Shown here piece after piece: positions 1-7,537 of a stretch of DNA of 64,000 nucleotides. Below the pieces are notes generated by a model. The model ran no database searches. It was not told the DNA's origin and saw nothing but the letters and a program-made list of their open reading frames with translations. Position 1 is the stretch's first letter. Each line of letters starts with the position of its first letter. Source of the DNA: Chthoniobacterales bacterium (lineage in GTDB: Bacteria > Verrucomicrobiota > Verrucomicrobiia > Chthoniobacterales > JAATET01). The position numbers and the translations under genes were made by a program. The stretch covers positions 26,332 through 90,331 of the forward strand of contig DATCRI010000053.1 of NCBI GenBank assembly GCA_036569045.1. Direction: 5' to 3'.

Positions 1-193
1 CCGCGTCGTGACCTCCGCGCGCCGCTTCCGCCGCCGCGTCGTATTCCGCGAGTTCCTCGGCGTCAAAGATCACCCGCGCCGCGGACTCCAGATCCTCGAA
101 CTGTCCGTCACGAGCCGCCCACGAGCAGGCCAGCACCGCGCTGCCGCCCAGCAGCCCGAGCCCGAGAATCAGGAGGATCACGCCCGCTTCCAT
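1..193 (-). CDS. ccoS: cbb3-type cytochrome oxidase assembly protein CcoS (3' end outside window)
   Basis: I translated this by hand from the ATG at 193. It gives a single N-terminal transmembrane helix rich in Leu/Gly, then the CcoS-like stretch CSWAARDGQFEDLES and an acidic/Ala-rich tail with IFDAEE. The helix followed by W-A-x-R-x-GQF-(D/E)DLE is the hallmark of CcoS (FixS), a small inner-membrane protein needed for cofactor maturation of cbb3 cytochrome oxidase. The reading frame is still open at base 1, so the C-terminus is missing. The ATG overlaps the TGA of the preceding small membrane ORF by one base, which suggests translational coupling. The rest of the cco cluster should lie left of the window. 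Family identity is fairly sure; completeness cannot be judged. Confidence 0.75.
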   Translation of the reverse strand, partial: MEAGVILLILGLGLLGGSAVLACSWAARDGQFEDLESAARVIFDAEELAEYDAAAEAARGGHDA

Positions 194-342
194 CAGAATC
201 TCCCGGCACCGAGCCAGCGCAGTCCGCACGTTACGGCAAAAAAAAGTCCCATCATCCCCAGTGCGAGCAGGAATGCCCCCGCCCGCTTCGAGGCGGACAT
301 GGGTGCAGAACTCGCGCGAGCGGATTCACGGCTGAGGGACAT
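193..342 (-). CDS. small single-pass membrane protein upstream of ccoS
   Basis: A 49-codon ORF that starts at the ATG at 342, with an alternative in-frame ATG at 300. It has a short polar Ser/Arg N-terminus, then one hydrophobic segment of about 20 residues containing FLLALGMMGLFF and ending GLRWLGAGRF. Its TGA overlaps the ccoS ATG by one base, so it is probably translated together with ccoS and may belong to the same oxidase locus. I do not recognise a family. It could be a minor cbb3 subunit or assembly peptide, but that is inferred from position only. Confidence 0.45.
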   Translation of the reverse strand: MSLSRESARASSAPMSASKRAGAFLLALGMMGLFFAVTCGLRWLGAGRF

Positions 343-418
343 CGCCGACCACCATGCCGCCAAAATGCGCGTCCGACAACCCGCCGATTGATGTCGCGGC
401 TGGCCGGTCCGGTTTCCC

Positions 419-829
419 CTAAAAGGAGGAACGCGAGCGGTGGCGCGGACTCTGCAACTTCGGCAGTCTCAGAGTCCCGAGGGCATTGAGCGCCTGCCCG
501 GTCAGAACCACGAGGCCGCTCCGGATCGTCACCGCCCACTGCCAGGGGGCCGGCGTCTTCAGCTTCTGCGCATCGTAGAACGACCGGCTCTCATCGCGCA
601 GATCGCGCAACTTGATCGCCTTCGCTGCGGTATCCGGCTCGGCCGCGAGCAGAATCGCCTCGTAGATTTTCCTTTGCCGCAGCGCCACACCATCGTTTTC
701 GCGCTGAGCCTGAAGATCCGCCACGATCGAAGGAGCTCCCCCGAAAAGGCCGATCATCAGCCCCGCCGTGCCGAGCAGGATCAGTTTGGCAGCCAGCCGC
801 TCCAGACGGATCTTCCGGAAAATCCTCAT
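419..829 (-). CDS. hypothetical membrane-anchored protein
   Basis: A 136-residue protein with a basic N-terminus (MRIFRKIRLERLAAK), then one transmembrane helix around residues 15-35. A charged, helical middle follows (DLQAQRENDGVALRQRKIYEAILL), and the C-terminus is Arg/Ser-rich. A second hydrophobic patch lies near residues 100-118. The gene reads toward ccoS but is separated from the small ORF by about 75 bases. I recognise no family. The TM-then-coiled-coil layout would suit a small envelope or divisome-like accessory protein, but nothing proves a role. Confidence 0.5.
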   Translation of the reverse strand: MRIFRKIRLERLAAKLILLGTAGLMIGLFGGAPSIVADLQAQRENDGVALRQRKIYEAILLAAEPDTAAKAIKLRDLRDESRSFYDAQKLKTPAPWQWAVTIRSGLVVLTGQALNALGTLRLPKLQSPRHRSRSSF

Positions 830-898
830 TTCAAAACCCTAACTGTTTACGCCCCGTATCGACAAGACTCCATCCGCATGCCGATGCGGGACCAACGA

Positions 899-1306
899 TC
901 AATGATCGTCGACTTTCTTACCCTTCCCCTGCTTCTTTTTCGCAGGCGGAGGATTCGGCACTTTCACAGCGGCGTGGGGCGAGGAGCTTTGCGCCCGGTG
1001 CTCGGAGGCGTTGCCCCGGGATCGATTCCGCGTTTTCTCGCGAGAGCGATTCACGTTCGTGACATTCACCGTGTTCACGTTCGTTTCGTTCACCGTTGTC
1101 CGGTTCACGTTACGCTCTTGGATATCTTCATGCCGCGAGTCATAGCGGTCGCTATCGTCGCGATCGCGGTAGCCGCCGTCGACATAGACGGGCCCCTCCT
1201 CCACATACCCGGGGCCTCCGCCATATCCCCCAGGCACCACCGTCGTTTCACATCCCGAAAGAAGCAGCCCCGCACCCAGCACGCCCGCAGAAAGAATCTT
1301 GTTCAT
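899..1306 (-). CDS. Asn-rich repeat lipoprotein
   Basis: The start at 1306 is chosen because it gives a clean lipoprotein signal: MNKILSAGVLGAGLLLSGC, with the lipobox LLSGC around residues 15-19. An upstream ATG would add an implausible 53 residues. After a Gly/Tyr-rich stretch (PGGYGGGPGY) and an acidic Arg/Asp stretch comes a run of Asn-Val-Asn/Thr units (RTTVNETNVNTVNVTNVN, about residues 73-90), and then a Lys/Pro-rich basic tail (PPPAKKKQGKGKK). The predicted mature protein (135 residues with signal) is a membrane-anchored, low-complexity envelope lipoprotein. The function is unknown. The basic tail could bind polyanions, which is inference only. Confidence 0.6.
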   Translation of the reverse strand: MNKILSAGVLGAGLLLSGCETTVVPGGYGGGPGYVEEGPVYVDGGYRDRDDSDRYDSRHEDIQERNVNRTTVNETNVNTVNVTNVNRSREKTRNRSRGNASEHRAQSSSPHAAVKVPNPPPAKKKQGKGKKVDDH

Positions 1307-1451
1307 ATCCGAGAAACGCGTGTTTGTCCCCACCCTGATGTCAGGACAACCCCTGACCCTCGGTCCGCGCCCAGACAGCGCCTTCGCGAATTTTGCGTTT
1401 CTGGAAAAAAACACCCACGTGTCAGATTGCCGCGACGCGAACACCAGCGTC

Positions 1452-1529
1452 ATGGGAAACAGCATCTTCTACATCATTGGTGTCGTGGTCGTCGTCGTGG
1501 TCGTCCTCAAGGTCCTCGGGCTCTTCTAA
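1452..1529 (+). CDS. 25-residue Val-rich micro-membrane protein
   Basis: The ATG at 1452 opens a 25-codon frame that starts MGNSIFYIIG, continues with eight consecutive valines, and ends LKVLGLF. It is essentially one transmembrane helix. From memory, short proteins of this form (small polar start, Ile/Val helix, ending in LGLF) recur in Verrucomicrobiota and other Gram-negative genomes as uncharacterised membrane peptides. It is divergent from the Asn-rich lipoprotein gene. A longer in-frame start at 1299 exists but overlaps that lipoprotein's start, so I prefer the short form. No function is known. Confidence 0.5.
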   Translation: MGNSIFYIIGVVVVVVVVLKVLGLF

Positions 1530-1816
1530 CCGCCCGCCGACGGTCAGTCCCCCTGGCCGGATTTTCGCAGGGACGGCGGGCGTGGGACGTTGACGAGATC
1601 GTCACGTTCGCGCGTGGACGAAGAAAGCGGGCCGCTCGCATGGCTGCTTGTTCTCTGGCGCCAGCGCCGTCGGAAAATGGCCATCGCAGGCCGCTGAACG
1701 ATGCCCCGTCGGCCGTTCGGACTCCTCGAAAATTCGGGGCGGCCGCTGGCGATTCCCAGTTTCCGCAGATCATCGTTGCCGACTGGCACGCCGTCCGCTC
1801 TAAGTAGCAACCCAGA
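1530..1816. other. intergenic region upstream of ppc
   Basis: This 287-base stretch separates the micro-protein from ppc, and no credible coding frame was found in it. It contains an imperfect long hairpin (CGCCCGCCG near 1531 against CGGCGGGCG near 1573, with inner arms GTCCC/GGGAC) that lacks a T-tract, so I do not call it a terminator. The ppc promoter presumably lies here, but no convincing -35/-10 pair was identified. Confidence 0.4.
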
Positions 1817-4615
1817 ATGGCAGCACACGGGGAACCTTCTGATTACATTTCCACCGGCATCGCAAAGATCGACGCCGACATCCAATATCTCATCGAGCGG
1901 CTCGCCGCCGTTCTGGTGACCCTCGGGGAGGGCGAAACCGCAAAACTGCTTCCCTGGCAGCCCGGCGCCTCGCCGGATGCCGCGGTCGCCGCGAATTCTC
2001 AATCGGTCGAACAGGCGTATTCCATCGCGTTCCAGCTCCTGAACATGGTCGAGGAATGCGCCGCCGGCCGCACCCGCCGCCTCCGCGAGATTGCCGATCA
2101 GTCTTCCGACAACACCGGCACCTGGGCCTACTATCTGCGCCGCCTCAGGAAGGGTGGCTTCACCGCAAAACAGATCGCCGAAGTTCTGCCCACGGTGCGC
2201 GTCGAGCCCGTGCTCACGGCGCATCCGACAGAGTCCAAGCGTCCCGCCGTGCTCGCCCAGCACCGCGTGCTGAACGGCCTGCTCGAGGCCATCGACTCCC
2301 CGGCGCAATCTCCCGCCGAGCGGCAGCGCCTGCGCGAATCGCTCACCGTCGCCCTCGAGCGGCTGTGGCGCTCCGGCGAAATCCTTCTTGAGAAGCCCGA
2401 GATCGCCACCGAGCGCACGGGCATCATGTTCCACCTCCGCGATGTCTTTCCTCGCGCCGTTGCTCTGCTCGACCAGTCGCTCGCCGAGGCCTGGACGGCG
2501 GCGGAATTTCCCGCCGAGCTGCTCGCCTCGCATTCCGCCTGGCCGCGTCCCCGCTTCAGCACATGGGTCGGCGGTGATCGCGACGGCCACCCGTTCGTCA
2601 CGTCCGAAGTCACCGAAGACACGCTCACCGAGCTGCGTCGCAGCGCCTTTCTCGTGCTCGACCGCGGTCTGCGCCACCTCGCCGCGGCCCTGCCGCTCTC
2701 CGAGCTCGTGCAGCCGGCTCCCGCGGATTTCGCCGAAGCTCTCGCCGGGATCGCCGCTCTCGTCGACCCCGCCCGCGTCGCGACGATCCGCCGCGCTCAC
2801 GCCGACGAACCTTGGCTCCAATACGTCCTCCTTCTCCGCGAGCGCCTGCCGCTCGACGAGAACCGCGACGAAAACGCCCGCATCGTCGAAAAGCCCGGCT
2901 CCTACCGCTTCGCCGAGCAGCTCGACGCCGACCTCGCCGTGCTGCAGGACTCGCTCGTCGCCATTGGCGCGGACCGCCTCGCCCTCAGCGCCGTGTGGCC
3001 GGTCCGCCGCACGCTCGACGTCTTCGGCTTTCACCTCGCCTCGCTCGACATTCGCCAGAACAGCTCGTTCCACGACAAGGCGATCAGCCAGATCCTCGCC
3101 GCCGCGGGATTTGCCGACTCCGACTTCGCGAACTGGAGCGAGGAAAAGCGCGTGGAGTTCCTCACGAAGGAACTCACCGGTCCCCGCCCCTTCCATTTCT
3201 CCGATTCCCGCATCGCGCCCGAGGCTGACGCCGTGCTCGATTGCTACCGCGTGCTTCGCGCGCACCTCAACAAATACGGCAGCGGCGGCATCGGCGCTCT
3301 CATCGTGAGCATGACTCGGTCGCTCTCCGACCTGCTCGCCGTCTACGTGCTCGCCCGCGAAGCCGGCCTCACCCGCTGGGTCGATGGCCAGCTCGTCTGC
3401 GACCTGCCCGTTGTGCCACTCTTCGAAACGCAGGACGATCTCGAGCGCAGTCCCGGTCTCATGGCCGCCTTCATGGCGCATCCGCTCACGAAGCCCAGCC
3501 TGATCCACCAGCGCAACCAGCGTCGCAGCATGCCGGCCCGCATGGCCGCGCGGCCCATCCAGCAGGTGATGATCGGCTACAGCGACAGCAACAAGGATTG
3601 CGGCATCCTCTCGAGCCAATGGGCGCTCTACAAGGCCCAGCGCGCGCTCACCCAGACGGCTGACGAAGCCGGCATGCAGATCCGCTTCTTCCACGGTCGC
3701 GGCGGCACGATCAGCCGCGGAGCCGGCCCGATCCACCGCTTCCTCGACGCCTTGCCCACCGGCAGTATCCAGGGCGACTTCCGCCTCACCGAACAAGGCG
3801 AAACCATCGCGCAGAAATACGCGAACCTCCCCACCGCCGCCTTCAACCTCGAGCTCCTGCTCGCCGGCGTCGCCGCCGTTTCCATCGAGCAAAGCAGTCC
3901 CGACGCCGCTCCGAAGCCCGAGAGTGACGAGGTCTGGGAAATCCTCACGAAGGCCAGCACGAAGACCTATCAGGATTTCGTGCATTCCGAGGGCTTCACC
4001 GATTTCTACTCCTACGCGACCCCCATCGACGCGCTCGAGAACACTCGCATCGGCTCCCGCCCGGCGCGTCGCACCGGCCGCCGCACGCTCGCCGACCTGC
4101 GCGCGATCCCGTGGGTCTTCAGCTGGAACCAGTCCCGCTATTACCTCACCGGCTGGTTCGGCGTCGGCTCCGGCCTCGAAGCGCTCGCAAAAACCAAACC
4201 CGAAGCCTTCGCGGAACTCCGCACGAACCTCCGCAAATACCCGGTGCTCTACTACGTCCTCACAAACGTGGAGACGAATATCGCGAGCGCCGACCTCGGC
4301 ATCATGGCCGCCTACGCGGATCTCGTGCCCGATCCGGCCATCCGGGAATCCTTCTTCGGTCGCATCACCGCGGAGTTCGAAAAGACCCGCACCATGCTCG
4401 ACGACATCTTCCAGGGCCGCCTCGAAGACCGCCGCCCGCGCATGCTGAACACACTCCAGCGCCGCGCCGACGCTCTTGCCGTCCTGCACCGCCGCCAGAT
4501 CGATCTCCTGCGCGCCTGGCGATCGGCTCCGACGCCCGAGGAGGCCGCCGCCCTGCTGCCGCGCGTGCTTCTCTCGGTCAACGCGATCGCAAGCGGCCTG
4601 CGCACCACCGGCTAG
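1817..4615 (+). CDS. ppc: phosphoenolpyruvate carboxylase
   Basis: This cytosolic enzyme carboxylates PEP with bicarbonate to oxaloacetate, the anaplerotic supply for the TCA cycle. The 932-residue length is within the family range. Signature segments are present in order: TAHPTE around residue 134 (catalytic His), WVGGDRDGHP, MIGYSDSNKD around 585 (active-site Lys), FHGRGGT around 623 (catalytic His/Arg loop) and LTEQGETIAQKY. The C-terminus reads GLRTTG where almost all family members end in NTG. The corresponding Asn (N881 in E. coli) is one of the four aspartate-inhibitor ligands, so feedback control may differ. The gene is followed six bases later by the FAH-family gene, suggesting co-transcription. 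Confidence 0.97.
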   Translation: MAAHGEPSDYISTGIAKIDADIQYLIERLAAVLVTLGEGETAKLLPWQPGASPDAAVAANSQSVEQAYSIAFQLLNMVEECAAGRTRRLREIADQSSDNTGTWAYYLRRLRKGGFTAKQIAEVLPTVRVEPVLTAHPTESKRPAVLAQHRVLNGLLEAIDSPAQSPAERQRLRESLTVALERLWRSGEILLEKPEIATERTGIMFHLRDVFPRAVALLDQSLAEAWTAAEFPAELLASHSAWPRPRFSTWVGGDRDGHPFVTSEVTEDTLTELRRSAFLVLDRGLRHLAAALPLSELVQPAPADFAEALAGIAALVDPARVATIRRAHADEPWLQYVLLLRERLPLDENRDENARIVEKPGSYRFAEQLDADLAVLQDSLVAIGADRLALSAVWPVRRTLDVFGFHLASLDIRQNSSFHDKAISQILAAAGFADSDFANWSEEKRVEFLTKELTGPRPFHFSDSRIAPEADAVLDCYRVLRAHLNKYGSGGIGALIVSMTRSLSDLLAVYVLAREAGLTRWVDGQLVCDLPVVPLFETQDDLERSPGLMAAFMAHPLTKPSLIHQRNQRRSMPARMAARPIQQVMIGYSDSNKDCGILSSQWALYKAQRALTQTADEAGMQIRFFHGRGGTISRGAGPIHRFLDALPTGSIQGDFRLTEQGETIAQKYANLPTAAFNLELLLAGVAAVSIEQSSPDAAPKPESDEVWEILTKASTKTYQDFVHSEGFTDFYSYATPIDALENTRIGSRPARRTGRRTLADLRAIPWVFSWNQSRYYLTGWFGVGSGLEALAKTKPEAFAELRTNLRKYPVLYYVLTNVETNIASADLGIMAAYADLVPDPAIRESFFGRITAEFEKTRTMLDDIFQGRLEDRRPRMLNTLQRRADALAVLHRRQIDLLRAWRSAPTPEEAAALLPRVLLSVNAIASGLRTTG

Positions 4616-4621
4616 GCGGCC

Positions 4622-5425
4622 GTGAAGATCATTCGGCATCTCGATGCCGGCGGCGTGGTTCGCTACGCCGCCGAGCAGCCGGACGGTTCCGCCCTCGTCA
4701 TTCGCGGTGACATCTTCGGCGCGTTCGACGTCACGCCGGAAACTGCCGACGTGCGCACCCTTCTCGCCCCGGTCGAGCCAGCAGCCATTCTCTGCATCGG
4801 CCTCAACTACCGACAGCACGCTGCCGAAACCGGTGCAAAGATCCCAAAGCATCCGGTCCTGTTCATGAAGCAATCGGCCGCGCTCCAGCATCCCGGCGCG
4901 CCCATCGAGATTCCCAGCCACCTCGCCAGCGAGCGCGTCGACTTCGAAGGTGAACTCGCCGTCGTGATCGGCCGTTCGTGCAAAAACGTCACGGCAGAAA
5001 AGGCCCTCGACTACGTGCTCGGCTACACCTGCGCAAACGACGTGAGCGCTCGCGACTGGCAGAAGGATCACGGCGGCAGCCAGTGGTGCCGCGGCAAGAC
5101 CTTCGACACATTCTGCCCGCTCGGCCCACGCCTCGTCACCACCGACGAGATTCCCGATCCGGCCGCGCTGCGACTGCGCACGACGGTCAGTGGCGAAGTC
5201 ATGCAGGAAAGCACCGTCGGCGACATGATCTTCGACGTGCCGACGCTCATCGCCTTTCTCAGCGGCAGCACGACGCTCCGCCCAGGCACCGTCATTCTCA
5301 CCGGCACCCCGTCCGGCGTTGGCATGGCGCGAACGCCCCCACGCTTCCTTCATCCCGGCGATGAAGTCACCATCGAGATCGACGGCATTGGCCGGCTCAC
5401 GAACCCCGTAATCGCCGAGCCCTGA
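4622..5425 (+). CDS. fumarylacetoacetate hydrolase (FAH) family protein
   Basis: A 267-residue protein with a GTG start six bases after the ppc stop. It has the FAH/HpaG fold signatures: GLNY around 60-63, the metal-binding acidic pair FEGEL (E109, E111), GYTCANDVSARD (D140) and the late LTGTPSGVG loop. Family members are Mg/Mn-dependent hydrolases, decarboxylases or isomerases of acylpyruvates, including FAHD1-type oxaloacetate decarboxylases and tautomerases. The ppc-FAH coupling makes an oxaloacetate- or acylpyruvate-directed activity attractive, but this is inference. The exact substrate cannot be read from sequence. Confidence 0.88.
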   Translation: MKIIRHLDAGGVVRYAAEQPDGSALVIRGDIFGAFDVTPETADVRTLLAPVEPAAILCIGLNYRQHAAETGAKIPKHPVLFMKQSAALQHPGAPIEIPSHLASERVDFEGELAVVIGRSCKNVTAEKALDYVLGYTCANDVSARDWQKDHGGSQWCRGKTFDTFCPLGPRLVTTDEIPDPAALRLRTTVSGEVMQESTVGDMIFDVPTLIAFLSGSTTLRPGTVILTGTPSGVGMARTPPRFLHPGDEVTIEIDGIGRLTNPVIAEP

Positions 5426-5429
5426 TCAC

Positions 5430-5470
5430 AAAAAAGGCCGCGATCTCCAGTCGGAGTCGCGGCCCTTTTC
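5430..5470. terminator. bidirectional terminator between the FAH gene and ssb
   Basis: An 8-bp perfect stem, GGCCGCGA (5436-5443) with TCGCGGCC (5457-5464), is flanked by an A-tract (5430-5435) and a T-tract (5466-5469). It can therefore terminate both the rightward ppc-FAH unit and the leftward prs-ssb operon, which converge here. Confidence 0.8.
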
Positions 5471-5485
5471 GAAAGGCGCCTGTCC

Positions 5486-5950
5486 TTAGAACGGAATGTC
5501 GTCGTCCTCAGGTTCGGCTGGCGGGCGCGATGCGGGCGGTGCCGAACGCTGCGGCGGGCGCGAGGGCGGCGCATCATCGTAATCACCACCACTGCTGCGG
5601 CCACCACCGCCACCCTTGGTTCCAAGGAGCTGGATGTTTTCGCCGACGACCTTCAACTTGCTGCGCTTCTGGCCGGTCTGCTTGTCGTCCCACGTGTCCA
5701 TCTGCAGACGGCCCTCGACGTAAAGAGGCTGCCCTTTCTTGGCGTATTCGTGCGCGACCTCAGCGGTGCGGCCCCACAGCGTCACGTCGATGAACGTCGT
5801 CTCCTCCCGCTTCTCGCCGCCTTCCGAGGCGGGAATGAAACGGTTGACCGCCAGGCCGAGGTCGGTGACGGCGGTGCCTTTCGGCGTGTATTTGATCTCG
5901 GGGTCACGCGTGAGATTCCCGATGAGGATGACTTTATTGACGCTGGCCAT
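5486..5950 (-). CDS. ssb: single-stranded DNA-binding protein
   Basis: The product is 154 residues. An OB-fold N-terminal domain opens MASVNKVILIGNLTRDPE, followed by the core patches FIDVTLWG and PLYVEGRLQ. A Gly/Pro/Ser-rich disordered linker follows, and the conserved acidic tip DDDIPF recruits repair and replication proteins. This is the last gene of the leftward prs-rplY-pth-rpsF-ssb operon, 24 bases after rpsF. The rpsR and rplI genes that often follow are absent, and a terminator comes instead. Confidence 0.97.
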   Translation of the reverse strand: MASVNKVILIGNLTRDPEIKYTPKGTAVTDLGLAVNRFIPASEGGEKREETTFIDVTLWGRTAEVAHEYAKKGQPLYVEGRLQMDTWDDKQTGQKRSKLKVVGENIQLLGTKGGGGGRSSGGDYDDAPPSRPPQRSAPPASRPPAEPEDDDIPF

Positions 5951-5974
5951 GGGGTGCTTCGAGCGGGAGACGGA

Positions 5975-6280
5975 TTAGGCCGCGGCCTTGGCGGCGGGCA
6001 GGACGAGATAGTTCTGCAGGGTCACATCCGCGTCGAGCTTGAACTTGCCACGGAGCTTCTCGAGCGTAACCGGATCGGTCTCGATGATGAAGTTCACGTA
6101 GTAGCCGGACTTCTGGTGGTTGTGCTCGTAGGCGAACTCACGGCGCTCGAGGCGCTGCACTTGCTCGACGGTCACGCCTTCGGCGGCGAAATCCTTTTCG
6201 AGACGTTCGATGATGTCCTTGGCGCTGTCTTCTTTGCCGCGCGTGTTGAGCACGAGCAGGGCTTCGTATCGTTTTTTCAT
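5975..6280 (-). CDS. rpsF: 30S ribosomal protein S6
   Basis: The 101-residue protein opens MKKRYEALLVLNTRG, the usual first beta strand of S6, and carries ERREFAYEHNHQKSGYYV, the RNA/S18-contacting strand. Length and motifs fit the family. It binds 16S rRNA together with S18 on the platform of the small subunit. The gene lies four bases after pth and 24 before ssb in a housekeeping operon. Confidence 0.96.
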   Translation of the reverse strand: MKKRYEALLVLNTRGKEDSAKDIIERLEKDFAAEGVTVEQVQRLERREFAYEHNHQKSGYYVNFIIETDPVTLEKLRGKFKLDADVTLQNYLVLPAAKAAA

Positions 6281-6284
6281 GGTG

Positions 6285-6866
6285 TCAGTTTTTGGGGTCG
6301 TTATTGGGATTGAATCGGTTCATGGCGGCCGCAAAGCCGTTGGCCTGGGCAAACTCCACGGCATCCGCCGCACGGTCCACCGCCTCGTCGAGCGCGGCCT
6401 GTTCCTCGGAGGTGAATTTACCGAGGACGTGACCGACGAGCGAATTTTTCGTGACGGAGCCAATGCCGACACGCAACCGCGGCACCTGTTCGGTGCCGAG
6501 ATGCATGAGGACGGAGGCGAGACCGTTGTGCCCGCCGTCGCTGCCCGTGCCACGAAGTCGCAGCCGGCCGAGCGGAAGGGCCACGTCGTCGATCACCACC
6601 AGCGCCTGCGAGGGCTCGAGCTTGTAAAACCGGCAAAAGTCGCCGACGGATTCGCCGCTGAGGTTCATGAAGGTCATGGGCTTCAGCAGCGTCCAGTCGC
6701 CGACGCGGGCCATGTCGGCATTCCACTTCGGCTCGTGCGCAAACGTCGACCCCGCCCGACGCGCAAGCGCGTCCGCGACGAGGAATCCAACGTTGTGGCG
6801 GGTGCGGTCATATTCCCGGCCAGGGTTCCCGAGTCCAGCCACAAGGCGAAAGCGAGAACCCTCCAT
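6285..6866 (-). CDS. pth: peptidyl-tRNA hydrolase
   Basis: The 193-residue enzyme cleaves the ester bond of peptidyl-tRNA released from stalled ribosomes. The N-terminus contains GLGNPGREYDRTRHN with the catalytic His around residue 24, then PMTFMNLSG (substrate-binding Asn), VVIDDVALPLG (catalytic Asp) and GGHNGL. All these are hallmarks of the bacterial Pth family. It sits between rplY and rpsF, the common pairing rplY(ctc)-pth. Confidence 0.97.
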   Translation of the reverse strand: MEGSRFRLVAGLGNPGREYDRTRHNVGFLVADALARRAGSTFAHEPKWNADMARVGDWTLLKPMTFMNLSGESVGDFCRFYKLEPSQALVVIDDVALPLGRLRLRGTGSDGGHNGLASVLMHLGTEQVPRLRVGIGSVTKNSLVGHVLGKFTSEEQAALDEAVDRAADAVEFAQANGFAAAMNRFNPNNDPKN

Positions 6867-6890
6867 GCGAGCGAGGCGCGGAGAGGCGCC

Positions 6891-7517
6891 TTAGGCTTCC
6901 GCCTTCTTCTCCTTGAGAACCTCGGGAGCGGCCGCGGCGGGAGTGGCTTCCTCCGCGACTTTCGGCTCGGAGACGAGGAAAACGGTGATGTCGCCGTCGG
7001 TGACCGAGGTGACGCCAGCGGGAAGCTGGATGTCCTTCACGTGGATCGACGCGCCGATCTCGAGGGCGGAAACGTCCACGGTGAGAAGGTCGGGAAGGTT
7101 CTGCGGAAGGCACTCGATGTGGAGCGTGCGGAGCTGCTGCTGGAGCAGGCCGCCATGGGTCTTCACGCCGACCGCTTCGCCAGTGGGCTCGATCGGCACT
7201 TCGGACGCGACGGTCTCGGTGCGGGAGACCGCGTGGAAATCCACGTGCAGGATCGTGCCACGGACGGGATGACGCTGGATCTCCTGGATGAGGGAGAGCT
7301 TGTTCGCGCCGTCGATGTCGAGATCGACGAGGACGTGCTCGTTCGCCGCGTGGGCGAGGACGTTCTCGATGGCCTTGCGGTCCACCTCGAGATTGGCGGG
7401 AGTTTCATGAGCGCCGTAGATCACGGCGGGCACGGCGCCACGGGCGCGGACTTGTTTGACCGCATTGCGACCGGCTTCGGGGCGCGGACGGGCGGAGAGT
7501 TTCACTTGCTTGGCCAT
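6891..7517 (-). CDS. rplY: 50S ribosomal protein L25 (general stress protein Ctc form)
   Basis: The 208-residue long form has an N-terminal 5S-rRNA-binding L25 domain (AVPAVIYG, HPVRGTILHVDFHAV) plus the C-terminal TL5/Ctc beta domain (VDVSALEIGASIHVKDI, PAGVTSV). The tail is Ala/Lys-rich. It binds 5S rRNA in the large subunit. It follows prs by 20 bases, the classic prs-ctc-pth order. Confidence 0.96.
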   Translation of the reverse strand: MAKQVKLSARPRPEAGRNAVKQVRARGAVPAVIYGAHETPANLEVDRKAIENVLAHAANEHVLVDLDIDGANKLSLIQEIQRHPVRGTILHVDFHAVSRTETVASEVPIEPTGEAVGVKTHGGLLQQQLRTLHIECLPQNLPDLLTVDVSALEIGASIHVKDIQLPAGVTSVTDGDITVFLVSEPKVAEEATPAAAAPEVLKEKKAEA

Positions 7518-7537
7518 AACGGGAATGTCTGTTCGGT

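Noticed and set aside
874..889. Hairpin CCGCAT/ATGCGG after the Asn-rich lipoprotein gene
   Set aside because: The stem is only six bases and has no T-tract, so it was not called a terminator.
1544..5353. A 1269-codon open frame on the minus strand opposite ppc and the FAH gene
   Set aside because: Its translation is Gly/Ala/Glu/Arg-rich without any domain, while the plus strand encodes two well-conserved enzymes. Long antisense frames are expected in GC-rich DNA with strong third-position bias.
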